This document shows positions 1 to 11,400 of a DNA stretch of 64,000 nt, piece by piece. Origin of the DNA: Liolophura sinensis (taxonomy: Eukaryota; Mollusca; Polyplacophora; Chitonida; Chitonidae); contig NC_088301.1 of the NCBI RefSeq assembly GCF_032854445.1, positions 13,886,281 through 13,950,280 of the forward strand, written 5' to 3'. Under the pieces are notes generated by a model. It was not told where the DNA came from, did no database searches, and worked only from the letters and a program-made list of their open reading frames with translations. A program made the position numbers and the translations under genes. Within the stretch, counting starts at the first letter, position 1; every line of letters begins with the position of its first letter.

Positions 1-475
1 GAGTAATATTTACTTCTCTTGTTAAACTGTGATAAATATTAAATCAGTTTTCTTATTTTTTTACGGAATTGTTTTATATGCAATGGTATGATTGATCTAC
101 TAAATTTGTTATTCTTATTAAAACGTTTTACATATAGTACACATTGTACAGATGTTTTTTTATTGATTTATTGTTGTGTGTTTTATATGCCTAATTTTTT
201 ATCTTTTTAGACGTTTGTTGTTAATGATAGGCATTTTTCTTTCCATTTGTGAACTTTTTGATGTTTACACTCAATCTACAGAATGGTTTCACAGAGAGCT
301 TTTAAACATAAAGTGCTTATGTACCCAAATTGGATTCTGATGGGAGATTTGCCCCTTTGTGTGATGGGAGCATCTTCGATTGTTTATTGTTACAAGGCAG
401 GCAACAAATTCACTACCCAAGGCCAGGTTTGAACCTGAACTTTGATTGTTCTCATGATTGAGAGACTAGTGGAAA

Positions 476-676
476 TGTAATTCTTCAACCTTTTCACATG
501 TTTGCAAGGTGTTTATTCAAGCACATTCTAAAGACACTCCTTTGTGTTGACAAAATTATACTTTTTACATTAATTATCCACTAGTGTAGTTTTGTCTCCA
601 AAATCAAATCAAAAATCTGCATAAATTGCACTGAAAGTTGTTCTTTCACATGCAGAAAGTTTGCAGACTAAGGGTA
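476..676 (+). mobile_element. MITE family A, degraded 3' end
   Basis: TGTAATTCTTCAACCTTTTC, GTGTTTATTCAAGCACATTC and GCACTGAAAGTTGTTCTTTC align in order. The right terminus is eroded. Confidence 0.7.
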
Positions 677-1119
677 CTAACCACTAAACTGCAGTGTGCT
701 CCCTGAAGCATCTAGTTGTGTCTAGATGTCCTTAGATGTAGTCTGTTGTACTTCGATAACAATAACAAGGTGACTTTTCGACGCGTTTCGGTTGATTTTT
801 CTGTGTGAGATTGCAAGTTGACTTTGCCTAATTTTAAAAGTGGAGGTGCTTTATGTACAGAAAAGTACCTGTATGTAATTGGTTCAGAAACCTCTTGAAA
901 ATTCGGACTGGGTTACATTTGAGTTTCCGAAATGGGTTTTTTTTTGTTCAAACATTCAATTGGATTTGCAAACATCAATATTTTGCCTAAAATCTATAGT
1001 ATTTACCTGATTCTTCAATCTAAGATTTCTAAGGTGGAGTAATCAGAACAGACACCGCCATACTTCCTGTCACATAACTGACAAAGTTTGGAACAAGGAC
1101 TGCTCAATGTCCAGTTACA

Positions 1120-1345
1120 AAGACGCATGGCACAGTGGTTAGTTTGCTAATACGGCATAATGCCCTACGAGTTTATCACCCATGCGATTGCTGTGAGTCC
1201 AGCTCATGTTGGCTTCATCTAATGATGCTCATACATGTATGTAGGAAGGACAGCCCGGGTTTCCTCTCACCCTAAATCTGGATGGTATTGTATATGTGAA
1301 ATATTCTTGAGTATAGTGTAAAACTCCAGTCTTATTAATCCAGTG
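1120..1345 (+). mobile_element. SINE copy, diverged
   Basis: Head CATGGCACAGTGGTTAG, B-box-like TGTGAGTCCAGCTC and the tail GTGAAATATTCTTGAGTATA are recognisable in order. Confidence 0.7.
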
Positions 1346-1609
1346 AAGAAGCATATAGCAGGGGATCAGCGTTTCTGGCAGTTAGGTAGCTGAACAGTTG
1401 GTACCAGATTCAAACATATGACTGCATGTATGTAGGTGAATGGCTATCAGTCTCCTATAGTACCGGTATTTCACCCTTTGCGCATTCACAACCATGTCAT
1501 CTTTTTGTGGTTACCATAAAATTAAAACTACAGAGATCAATGATCTACAGAGATCATTAGAACATAAAATAGTTTTTAGTATGTCAATAAAGCAAACAAT
1601 TTGTTGTAA

Positions 1610-1806
1610 GGAGCCTCCGTGGCCTAGTGTTGTCGCGATTGCTGCGAGTTCAAGTCCAGCTTACACGGTCTTCTCTTGCCTTACGTAGGAAGGTCTACCA
1701 GCAACATGTGGATCGTTTAATCGGTTTCCTTCCGTCAGAATGCTGGCTGCCGTCGTGCGAGTGAAATATTCTTACGTACGGCATAAAACACCAATCCAAT
1801 AAATCA
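1610..1806 (+). mobile_element. SINE copy (same family), nearly full length
   Basis: A-box-like GTGGCCTAGTG, B-box-like GAGTTCAAGTCC, GGCTGCCGTCGT and the tail GCATAAAACACCAATCCAAT are present. It is diverged, with no clear flanking duplication. Confidence 0.8.
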
Positions 1807-2142
1807 TGTTGTTGAGTGATGGATTGATGCTATAAGCTTTACTCAAAAGAGTATTTCACTTACCAAACACAAGGAAACAAGTGAACCCTGAGGAAACCAC
1901 CACACCATTTCGACCATCTGCAAACATTTCTGGTCCTGGCTGGCTGTAATACTTATGGATTTGCCCAAATCATGAGTGAGGCCATTTGCATGCCATAACT
2001 CCTCACCAAGTTGTTTTGAATAGCTGCAGATTGAGCAGGAGAAATTTAATCAAGTTTTCAGTCCAGCTCCGCTGACGAAGTCTGGATAGTCTGTACAGAA
2101 TACCAGACCATTCAATCTGCAGGGCTGCCCTATTCATTTATA

Positions 2143-2365
2143 TTTATTTACTTCATTGTTGTTTAATGCCATATTCAACAATTTTTTCATTCATACAATG
2201 GCAGTCACATTAATGGGTGGAGGAAACCAGGGTGACCAAGGAAAACAACCAAGAGGAACATTTGTGGTTTTCAACAAACGTTCTATTGTTCACATGAGCA
2301 TCATCAGCTCATTTTCACCACTGTGTCCAAGACTGGTATTGAACCCTCACCTTATGTCCTAGCAA
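2143..2365 (-). mobile_element. SINE copy, old, reverse orientation
   Basis: It begins with TATTTATTTACTTCATTG and runs through ATACAATGGCAG and GGAGGAAACCAGGGTGACCA, the mirror of the tail and central domain. It is strongly diverged. Confidence 0.5.
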
Positions 2366-3009
2366 CAAAAAGTCAAGTGGCCCTAACCATGGACATTTTC
2401 AACTCCTTAATTATGACAGCAGCCGATCATTAGATATTTATAAAATATTTTCATGCTCTAGTGACAACTCCTTCCTTCTCAGTCCATGTTTTCATGATAG
2501 CTTTGTTCTTAACAGTCCAGACTTGTGCTGTTTATTTCAGCACACCTTTGTTAACATGAAAAAAAAAAACAGACTGCTACATGTACATCTGTCCTACCAC
2601 AATGCGTGCAGATGACATTCTGTTTTCCTTACTTGGAATTAATCAACTCCAACTGATGTTTGCATTGATGTCAGGACTGGACAGATTGAAAGGTTGAAGT
2701 CAATGCAGCAACTAGTATCTGATATCCAGGAGTTCTTTTCTAACAAAGCCATCAGTTACATTGGTGTATTATCATTATAAAGCTTTGTTATTAGACTGCC
2801 AAAGGACATTAGATAACCTCTTAATTTCTCAAGTATGTTTTGAAACCCGAATAGCTTCTGAATATTCTGAACAGTTAACAAACCAGACTAAAAGGCACTG
2901 ATTGCTCTGTAAACACACACATAGCCAAGATCAGTTTTAGCTGTATCTGCTTGATCAACAAAAAAAAAAAAAACTAATTTATAATGAAAAACAAAACAAG
3001 GCAGAAAAT

Positions 3010-5352
3010 GTACAGGAAATGTGAACTATTTATTCACAAATACTGAATATAAAAATAAAAAATATACAGACTTCACACCTGAAACCAAGAGTTAGAAGGT
3101 AATGTACGAGTGTGTGTTTCTCTTGGCTATTTGGTGTTACATAGGTACAATCAGCACACCCTAGTCAATGCTGGACTGAAGCCAGAAATTGCAAGCATAA
3201 TTTTGGGGTAAATTTTGCCCAATCAATGAAGCCAAAACTTACAAAAAAAAGGGGAGGTAATTCTCGCAACATAACAAGCACTGAGGCTAAGAATTTTAAC
3301 AATCCATCCCATGAACAGCAGATTTAACTGCCAAAAGCCAGCTGCAAATTCAGAACCAATCAGAGCTGAAGACAGAAAAAAAAATCTTTAACTGTTATTG
3401 AATTTCCCAGGCGTACCTATAACTGAAACAACAACAACAACAAAAGAAAACGGTAAGTATTAACTGATTAGCTAGGATGGGGTATGTGGAAATGGAAGTG
3501 TTAATGTGAAATCTCTCAACCACACTAAATATGCGTACATACATCATTTTATCCTCATATATTAGTACAAGAAACATGTAATTCATTGAACGAAGCTTAC
3601 AATGTTGTATAAACATGACCATCAAAAGGTTTATTTCATTATTCATGTTCACAGACTTGTAATTTATGCATCTTCAAAGTTTAGGCAATTGCTCTTCATG
3701 AAAGGCAAATACCATTCAATTTTATGTTTTTTTTTTTCTAATCAAACAGGAGATAAATACAGCTTTACAGTATATAGGTTGGATCTACCAAGTATTTGTA
3801 CAGTTGTGTTTGGGATCTACCCCCAAATGCATGAAATGAACACAAATTCTCAATGAAGTAAACATGAATGCTATAAATTCACTCTCTGCATGTTGAAATA
3901 TAAACAATATATGCCTATGTGAAAACAATGTAGACCTATGTGAAACAATATATATATAGGCCTATGTGGAGTCTCTGTATACACAGAGGAAGTAGTCATT
4001 ATGCTGCAGTTGTCGGCAGTATGCTTCCAAAATGTGCCATATTTATCACAATATATAGAGAATAATAATAAGAACAAAAATTATCACCAAAAAAAAAAAA
4101 AAAAATAATGAAAATTTTTTGGTGTATTATAGAAATAATTTCCCAATATTTCCAGTTCGTGCTTATTGTCATGATTAGTGGAAGATACAGCTATAGGTGA
4201 AGGTCTATCTACAAGAAGTATGTACATGATTGAAGACTGGAAGTACCTAGTAGATCTGATAATTAATCATAAGCTCAACCTCCCAGAGTATTGGGAAAAA
4301 AAAACTGTGTAATCTTAATTCATATCTAAACATTACATATACAGATTCTAGGCCAAAGCTAGAGAAGTAAATCAACAGTAAATATCACTGCAACTGTCCC
4401 TACATTTTTCACAGCAATAAACTTATGCTATTAAACAAGATAAATTTGCTATCAAGATTTGCTTAAATAGCTGGGATCAAATATGTATACCTATATACAA
4501 GATGCAATCTCATGGCATCAAGATGTGCCACTGTCCTAGAAGCTCGTCAACAGGATGCCCCCCCTCCCCGCCCATGTAAACACAGATACAATAAAACAAG
4601 TCTACAGAATCTGTAAACAAAAAATATGATGACGACAACAGCAGAACGAACGTGTATACCATATAAATTATCCTGACTTTGTGCCCTCACTACAAAGCAG
4701 TGAGCAGTCAAAGCAGAAACAGTCCACTCAGTGGAGAAAGTTATCTCCCCTTGGTTACAAATATACAGTTCTTTCCCCTTTGTCCAGGTTTTAATTCTTC
4801 ATATGGTTTCTTGCATGGTAATGTTTCACCCTGCATACCACACAAAACTTAGTATCACACGGGTACAAAAGAAAACAGTGGGTTAGGTTATAAGACACAC
4901 AAGAAACATTCCCCACACACCCATCCTCCACAGTTCTAGCTTGGTTAGATGCTCCCGAGAGAATTTACCTGGACACTTGCCCAAGCTATGATCACAAATC
5001 AGCACAAAAATTGACTTGTGTCTCAGTCTATAGAAGTCTGCAGGCTGCCTTCTCTGTTCTCAAACAGCCTGCTGTGAATACATGATCAGAGATATAAACT
5101 GGGCAGTCCTAGAATCTGAGAGGAGCGTAAATGCATGGAGGATCACAAAGCAGCATCTTAGTTGTCAGTCTACAGGAAGTCTTCACTATATACACAATTG
5201 TTGTCTCTGCCGACACAGTGTTTGTTCATTGCCTTACACAGTCTTAGATGATGAAGTTCTGTGGGTCAGGCACATGTTCAAGTCCAACAGGTTACCCCAG
5301 AGGTTCGTGCCACACCTGGATCTAGTGAGAATGATGTGAGATTGGAGGTGGA
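3010..5352 (-). other. NCOA6: NCOA6 3' UTR with candidate poly(A) signal
   Basis: This is about 2.3 kb of AT-rich, non-coding sequence after the TAG stop. AATAAA on the minus strand is at 3029-3034 and I place the transcript end just after it, near 3010. A second possible signal is at 3631-3636, so a shorter form may exist. Small ORFs on either strand here have no recognisable protein. Confidence 0.5.
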
Positions 5353-5411
5353 CTACCTGTGGTCACGTGACGTCCGGCGCCTTCTGTTTGTAGTCACTGG
5401 CTCTGGGTGTT
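5353..5411 (-). CDS. NCOA6: NCOA6 exon 6 (last coding exon, stop TAG at 5355-5353)
   Basis: The acceptor is TATGTTATAG at 5412-5413. Eighteen codons plus stop encode a short basic C-terminus, HPEPVTTNRRRRTSRDHR. The phase fits exon 5 exactly. The basic RRRRTSR ending resembles the Lys/Arg-rich last residues of vertebrate NCOA6. An alternative is read-through to a small ORF end in an intron, but the clean acceptor and phase favour this exon. Confidence 0.7.
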
Positions 5412-8400
5412 CTATAACATAAATCACATTCATTAAATCAATTTTAGAATTTTAAACTATTATATTGTAACATACTATCAAATCTGAACACAATCCCAGG
5501 AAATTGGTTCCTGATTGTTTCTTTGACTTGGGTTTAACATAGCTTGCATCATCATTTCAGTCACATCACATCTGTGTCTTTTTACAGACCGGACCAAATG
5601 CTAACATAATTGAAGTGCTGCCTCACTAGATCACCATGCCAAAGACACCTGACCCACCACTGACACCAGATAAACCAGTACTTAGGCTTTACCTGAATTT
5701 CGATAGTGTAATCAGATAATGCTAAAGTAGCAAAGACAAGTGTGCTGAGTTGCTTGAATGATCAAATTTTTACGTTCAATTCAAACTGACAACTAAACAC
5801 ATGTGTTGAAAGAGTAACATTAGCAAGAAATAAATCAAAAGTTATTATCTCTTTAGCACCTTTGTGATGTCATAAAAAACACATATGGTCCATTTCAGTT
5901 GGAGCTAATACTGATACATCCTTCAGCCTTTGGATAAAATCCACCACCTTATTGTTCATGCTGTATAAACAAGAATTTTTCACTTATACAACAGCTCTCA
6001 GTTTTACAAGAGGAGGAAACGAACACACAGAGAGAAAACCACCAAGCATTGGTAAGTTACTCATGAACTTTCCCACATGTGACAGACACTTCTTACATTG
6101 ACATAAGACTGCACAAACCACTTATTGTCAGAACTGATGACCATGTTATTAGTGAGAGTGAAGGATCAAAGAAGTTGCCTGCCAAAGTTCAGGATGACTG
6201 AACCCTGTGAAACCACTATTTATTTATTTATTTATTTGATTGGAGTTTTGTGCCGTACTCAAGAATATTTCATTAGTACAACAGCACCCAGCATAATGGT
6301 GAGAGAAAACCAGGCAGAACCCACGACCATCCACAGGTTGCTGACAGACCTACCTGTGGAAGCCATTTGTACGGTGCTGCTAGGGGAAGACCTACCTTTG
6401 GGTTTCGTAGAACGTGTTGTGCGCTTGTATTGTTGATCAGGTGATTCCTCTCGTTGATCTGGAGTTCGGTTACGGGTTCTACATACAGGTGATCTGTCAC
6501 GCGTGGCTGGAAAATACAGAATGACCGAATGAATACGTCATAGTTAAAAATTTTCCAGTCATATGACGAGGAGCCATTAGGCGTTTGTACATATACTGTG
6601 GAGCTTACTCGTGTGATCAGAGTAGCAGCATTGTTGCAAGGGGATTTACAAAGCATAAAGAGATATAAAATTGTCAAGCTTTCATTATTTGTGAACTTTC
6701 CTGTGTCCATTATTCATGGGTCCTTGTTAATGTCAGCAATAAGCTGTTGACAATGCTCACTCATGAAGTCTTAGGCCATGTCGACACAGTGCAAATTTCA
6801 AATTTCACAACCCTAAAGAAAATACATACCCTTTATAGAATGCGACAAATTGCACAGTGTGAATGTAGCATACAACACAGGGCAGTCCTATTTACAGTCA
6901 ACTAATCTAATTTGACAAATCTTTTTGACATGTTGCACCATGTGAACAAAGCTTTACATGAAGTTCACTGGAGATCACTTCCCACCCATCAGGATGAAAT
7001 GCGCATATTCCACACAAGGAAAAGTGAATAGTGTACAACTTGCCAAAGGCTGGAGATTTATTTCCTTGAACAATATATCGGCACAGGCCATTATCGCTCA
7101 AGTGAAAACATCTTGAGTATAGCAGTCAACATACAAAAATGCCCCCTCCTCCACTTCCCACCACCCTCACTTCAGAACATCTTGTGAAGATTTGCTTGTA
7201 AAGTGTGCAACAGTGTTTATGTATTAGTTAACATTTGTTAAAGACCAGTTATTTTCCACAAAATAGCACGCCTGGGAAAAGTTTGCCCTGTGGCTTAGCC
7301 TTGGCACTCCAGTTTCCTCCATTCATAAAATTGACTGCCACCATTAATACATGAAAGATTATTTTGTATGAAGTTGTATGAAGATCGAAACAAACAAATA
7401 AAGACATTTTACTGACCAGAAACACATTTTCACTTATTTTGATTGGTTTAAATTCCATATATTGATCCACTTGAAGAAAAGCTATCAATGTGAAAAAAAA
7501 TCGCAGATACAGCATTCAATCACTTCAATGAGAGGGAAAAAATAACTCACCAGGTGCAGTACTCTTGTCCAGGACACCCGATGGAGACTGTCGGTTCCGT
7601 CGAGAGCTTCTGGTCACATGTTCCTCCTCATTGGCTTTCAGCACTCGCTCAGACGCCTTACCCCGACCCTTAACATCACTATCAGTCACTGCCGCATTTT
7701 GCTTGACATCACGCTTAGAGTCACGAAGGACAGGTTTTGAGGCATCACTGCCTCGACGTGTGTCCTTCTGCTGACGAATGCCAGCTTTTTCCTCCCCACT
7801 ATTCTTGGGATCGGCATCAGGATGTGCATTGTCCACATGAGTGCCTTCCACAGCTGTGTGATCTGCAGAATCCCCTATGTCATTGTGATCACAGGATGTA
7901 GAGTCATTGCTTTCCCCATCCATCAACACGACTCCATCCTGCTCACCAGATTCACCATGGGTTTCATCAAGGCCATCAACTCGTGAGCGTTTAGCTGCTG
8001 TGTGCTCACCAGCATTTCCATCGGCATCAGGCAAACGTCTTCTGCTTCTCCTCTGTCGCAGTTGTGGACTGGCCTCTGCTTCAGGAGATACCTTATTGCC
8101 ATTATCCTCTTCCTTGCGTTTTGGGGTTTTTGTTGCTCGGCCTGCACGAGGTGCTTCTTCTATTTGCTTTCCACCACGAAGCGTCTTTGTTATTAAGGGA
8201 ATTTCTGATTCGCTGATTTTCCTTGCAGATCTGTATGGCCGCAGATGTTCCTCCTCCGGCTTCGACAAGGTTCCATCCTCAATAGCTGTTGGTCCTAGGC
8301 TCTGGGTGTTATCACAAATGCTCTCTGTATTGGAATCAAAACTTGACTTGTGATCTTCAGTTGGAAGATGCACTTCATTACAGATTTCTGTGACAGCTGA

Positions 8401-11400
8401 CACACTGAGTTGGTCAGCTTGGCCGGATTCCACAACAGTCGTGGACATTTCAGGTTCACAAGCTGGAGCTTGGAAGGGTGGATCACCAGACAGACCTTCA
8501 GGAGTACTTTGTTCAACAGGGATGTCTTGACCTTCAGTTACATCAGCCATAGAATTTGGTAAAATGTCTTGTTCAGGACTTTCTGAACTGACCTCAATTC
8601 CTCTTTCAGTATTCTTGAGTTCTGCACATGGAACAGCTTCTCCTGGAGGATCTTCAGACAGGTTTCTCTCTGGAGGACTGACTTCTGGGTTTGCCTGAGG
8701 AAATACAGAAGAGCAAGGCTCATGTGAGATGGCTGTTGATGGATAAGTTTGGATCTGAATAGTTACTGGACAATGGGTATCCTCAGATATTGACTCCATG
8801 TTAGCAGGTTGTGTCTGTTCCTTTGCCTCCCCAAATGCTGCTGCTTTTCTATTGGGCTCAAGGGATTCTTCTGCCTTTTCCTGGGGCACTTTAAAAGCTG
8901 ATGCCATTTCACCGGGCTCAACAGAAGTTCCTGCATTTTTGTTGGGTTCCCATGAAGCTGATGCATTTCTGTTAGAATCCTCAGAAACTGATGGTATTTC
9001 CCTATTCTCCTCAGTAGTTGATACCACATCCTTGGACTCCCTAAACGCTGATGCAATTTCCTTGGGATCCGCACATGCTGATGCCATCTCCTTGGACTCA
9101 ACAGAAGCTGATGCCTTTTCCAGGGTTTCCCCAGAAGTCAATACCCTTTCCTTGGTTTCTCCTGAAGCTGGTGCGTCTTCCTTGGAATCCCCAGATGCCA
9201 CCGAGACCTCTTCTACAGTGAAAGTAGGTTTTTCCTCAGCTGCTGTACTTTTTGCACTTTCTTCCACGTCACCTGGCATGTCAGAGGACTCTTCTGTGTG
9301 AGCATTGGAGGACTCAACACCGCTGGTTGGTGCCAGTTTTTCAGACCTCGTACTTGGCAGGGGTGGGCAATCATGGCCTACATTGGACTCCTTTACTTCT
9401 TTACATTGCTCTGTGTCAGCAATCTGAGCACTAGAACCATCAACACTCAACTCTGAGGTGGTATTTCCAACTGTGGTTTGATCACAAGCTGGTGTTTCAA
9501 CACTCGACACATGATGCATAATGGAAGATTGTGAGGGGTAAGACAATTTGGCCTTGCATAGATCTTGTCCCTCTTGACCTTCTGAATGTTCTGAAACCCC
9601 AGTCTGCACCTGTTTGCCACTATGTTCAGTCTTAAAGTTCTGTATTGCAGAAGGTTCATGCCGTGCATTGGATTCAGACACAGTTACGTCTACAGTAGTC
9701 ATTGTATTGCTTTCAGAAACAGCTGTGTCTGCTCCACTCAAAGAACCCGTAGTTGCTTCCACTTTAACAAAAGTAGTTTCTACAGATGTTTGTTCATGAG
9801 TTATTTGCTGCTGCCCAGAAGGTTGTGTATTAGCACCGTTCCAAGACTGAACATGGGCACTGTCTACTGTGCCTTGTGCGCGAGAAGGACCATTGTTCAA
9901 GGAGTCTGTTGCTTGAACAGATTCACGTTTTGGAATATCTTGTCCATTGTGATCAATACCATCAGTTGGAAAACGAGACTCAGCCATGCGTGTCAGAGCT
10001 GTCGAGTTGAAAGATGAAGAAATTGGCATGTTGCCGAGTGGAAGAGCGGGGTGGCTGCCTGGTGCTGGAAATACATGGGGACTTCGAGTTCTTGGAGACT
10101 GTGGTTTCGGTAAGCCCATGGTCATAGCTTCTCCTGGGCCAAACCGCACAGGGCTCTTCGGAGGTGTCAATACACTACTGGCACCCTGAACAGATTCGTA
10201 GCCCAAGGGCGGGGATTTTGAGTAAGATGAGCTAGCATTGTGGCTAAGTAAGTTTGGATGTCCTTGATTACGCCTAGCAAGTTTCACAGATGCTTCAGGG
10301 TCTTTGGCTGATCCAGGCAATGGCTTCACCACCTTCTGCATGGACTCTGTTAGAAGTTTGGGCAAAGGCAAAACTGATGCAAACATGTTAAGCATATTGC
10401 CTCCTCCACCAGACTTGCTGGTCGGAGACTTTCTTGTGTACATGCTGGTCACATTGGAACCTTTCAAATGATCGGGGCTGCCTGCCCGAAGACTCGAAGA
10501 TGGCAAACCTGGACAGATCCCTCTTTGCACAGTAGGATTGGGCTCAGCAGAAATATAGTTTTGCACTGCATGATCCTCAATCATTTGAACATCATTAGAA
10601 TTGCAGTTTTTTATTAACTCCTGGTCAAGAATGTCCCCCGTTATCACTGGCAGATTTGGGTGAGCAGCATGACCACCAGATTTCATCATACACTCCACAC
10701 TGTCACTTTGTTGACTCCCATGGTCATTGATGTGACAGTTAGCTACTTCACGCTGAGAGCTTCTGTGCTCCCCAAAGTCCATGGGACCATTAGCATCACT
10801 ATGGGTGTTGACCTTCTGCACTTGCGCCAGTTTCACTGGACTCTGCGAGACACTTGTCCTACCATGTGTTGTGTTGTTGGTGTAAGAGGTCCTCACCATA
10901 TATGGGTCCGATGTCACAGCCGTGGCTGTGGGCTGGGTCATGCCATGAGCTGCCTCAAGAGAAGTTGATGCCGACACAGAGCTTGCAGTATTGCACATTT
11001 GAACATTAAGGGGATTGACGTAGTGTTGATTATAATTTAAAGCTTCATTAGAGCCATGCCTTAAGTTTGCACTGGGCCTACAGTTTTCAGTGATGGTCGG
11101 CGCAGAGGCTGTGGCCACAGTTTGAGTCCGTGACGCAGCGGTATCATTCTGTTGAGAGGAAATGGGTACAGGCCGGGACACGTAGGAGTTAACTGAATGG
11201 GTGTCCACAGAAGAGGAGTAGCCTTGAGAGAAGTTTACTGAGCTGTTATGTGAGGGGACAGCTCCTAGCCTAGGTACTGTCTCCACGTAAGACTTGTAGG
11301 TAAGAGGCAAGCTGCTGGAGACACTGCCGGAGACACTGGTCACTCCGGTAGAGTCTGGAGCAGGGGGTTTATGCAGTCGCATGTTTTTCATTACAGTATC

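Larger units (their letters stand above)
1..3009. other. 3' flank of NCOA6, no gene seen
   Basis: AT-rich sequence with one MITE A copy and three SINE copies. No ORF with recognisable product or splice structure. Confidence 0.6.
5412..7550 (-). other. NCOA6: NCOA6 introns 4 and 5 (around exon 5)
   Basis: Intron 4 is 6507-7550 and intron 5 is 5412-6395. They carry SINE-derived segments at 6219-6356 and 6531-6598. No further exon was seen. Confidence 0.6.

Noticed and set aside
6273-6710. 145-residue minus-strand ORF
   Set aside because: It reads through SINE sequence and NCOA6 exon 5 in the wrong frame; the spliced frame is the supported one.
8798-9301. 167-residue plus-strand ORF
   Set aside because: It mirrors the 30-bp coding repeat of NCOA6 exon 4 on the other strand; long open frames on all strands are expected from a periodic sequence.
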